This document shows positions 21,445 to 21,449 of a stretch of 21,449 nt of DNA, piece by piece. Below the pieces are notes generated by a model. That model ran no database searches. It saw nothing but the letters and a program-made list of their open reading frames with translations, and was not told the origin of the DNA. Source of the DNA: DATIRA01 sp964553405 (GTDB lineage Bacteria; Pseudomonadota; Gammaproteobacteria; Steroidobacterales; Steroidobacteraceae); the NCBI GenBank assembly GCA_964553405.1, contig CAZKLS010000040.1, forward strand, positions 1 through 21,449, read 5' to 3'. Position 1 is the stretch's first letter. Every line of letters begins with the position of its first letter. A program made the position numbers and the translations under genes.

Positions 21445-21449
21445 TGCGC

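Overview
The window is about 21.4 kb of GC-rich, densely coding DNA with no phage, transposon, CRISPR or RNA gene that I can see. The gene set fits a chromosomal stretch of a Gram-negative, respiring heterotroph in the Pseudomonadota, most likely Gammaproteobacteria: a quinone-linked formate dehydrogenase, a TonB-dependent receptor, an RND pump with a membrane-anchored adaptor, outer-envelope lipoproteins, a propionyl-CoA synthetase and a trehalose synthase/maltokinase fusion. The taxon is inferred from gene content and base composition only.

Layout. (1) 3-1925, plus strand: the 3' end of a formate dehydrogenase operon, with the FDH3-type iron-sulfur subunit (5' end cut off), a 67-residue lipoprotein and the cytochrome b subunit. 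It is closed by a strong UUCG-loop terminator at 1953-1979. (2) 2058-3315, plus strand: a two-gene unit with a 53-nt overlap. The first gene is a bacterial, shortened relative of archaeal TiaS (tRNA-Ile2 agmatinylcytidine synthetase). The second is a 190-residue multi-pass membrane protein that looks like a solitary transporter S component. (3) 3329-5395, minus strand: a TonB-dependent receptor that converges on the membrane protein and carries a run of 24 glycines. (4) 5408-5628: a divergent control region holding a 14-bp direct repeat. (5) 5629-9448, plus strand: prpE and a second acyl-CoA synthetase separated by 1 nt. (6) 9450-13816, minus strand: an RND permease and its adaptor, joined by an ATGA overlap. 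(7) 14021-15187, plus strand: a lipase-like alpha/beta hydrolase, divergent from the pump. (8) 15226-19607, minus strand: a tight operon of SDR oxidoreductase, DUF302 protein and TreS-maltokinase fusion. (9) 19840-21444, plus strand: a 534-residue lipoprotein that looks like a parallel beta-helix, with a hairpin in its leader.

How the parts work together. Formate oxidation feeds electrons through the [4Fe-4S] subunit to cytochrome b and the quinone pool. PrpE and its partner activate short or medium acids to CoA esters. The pump and the divergent lipase may share an envelope or lipid-stress control region. The TreS-maltokinase protein would turn trehalose into maltose 1-phosphate for GlgE, which is not in the window.

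The least explained parts are the TiaS-like gene with its overlapping membrane protein, the polyglycine receptor beside them, and the terminal lipoprotein. All catalytic-residue claims were read from the translated sequence. Family assignments come from remembered motifs, not from a database search.
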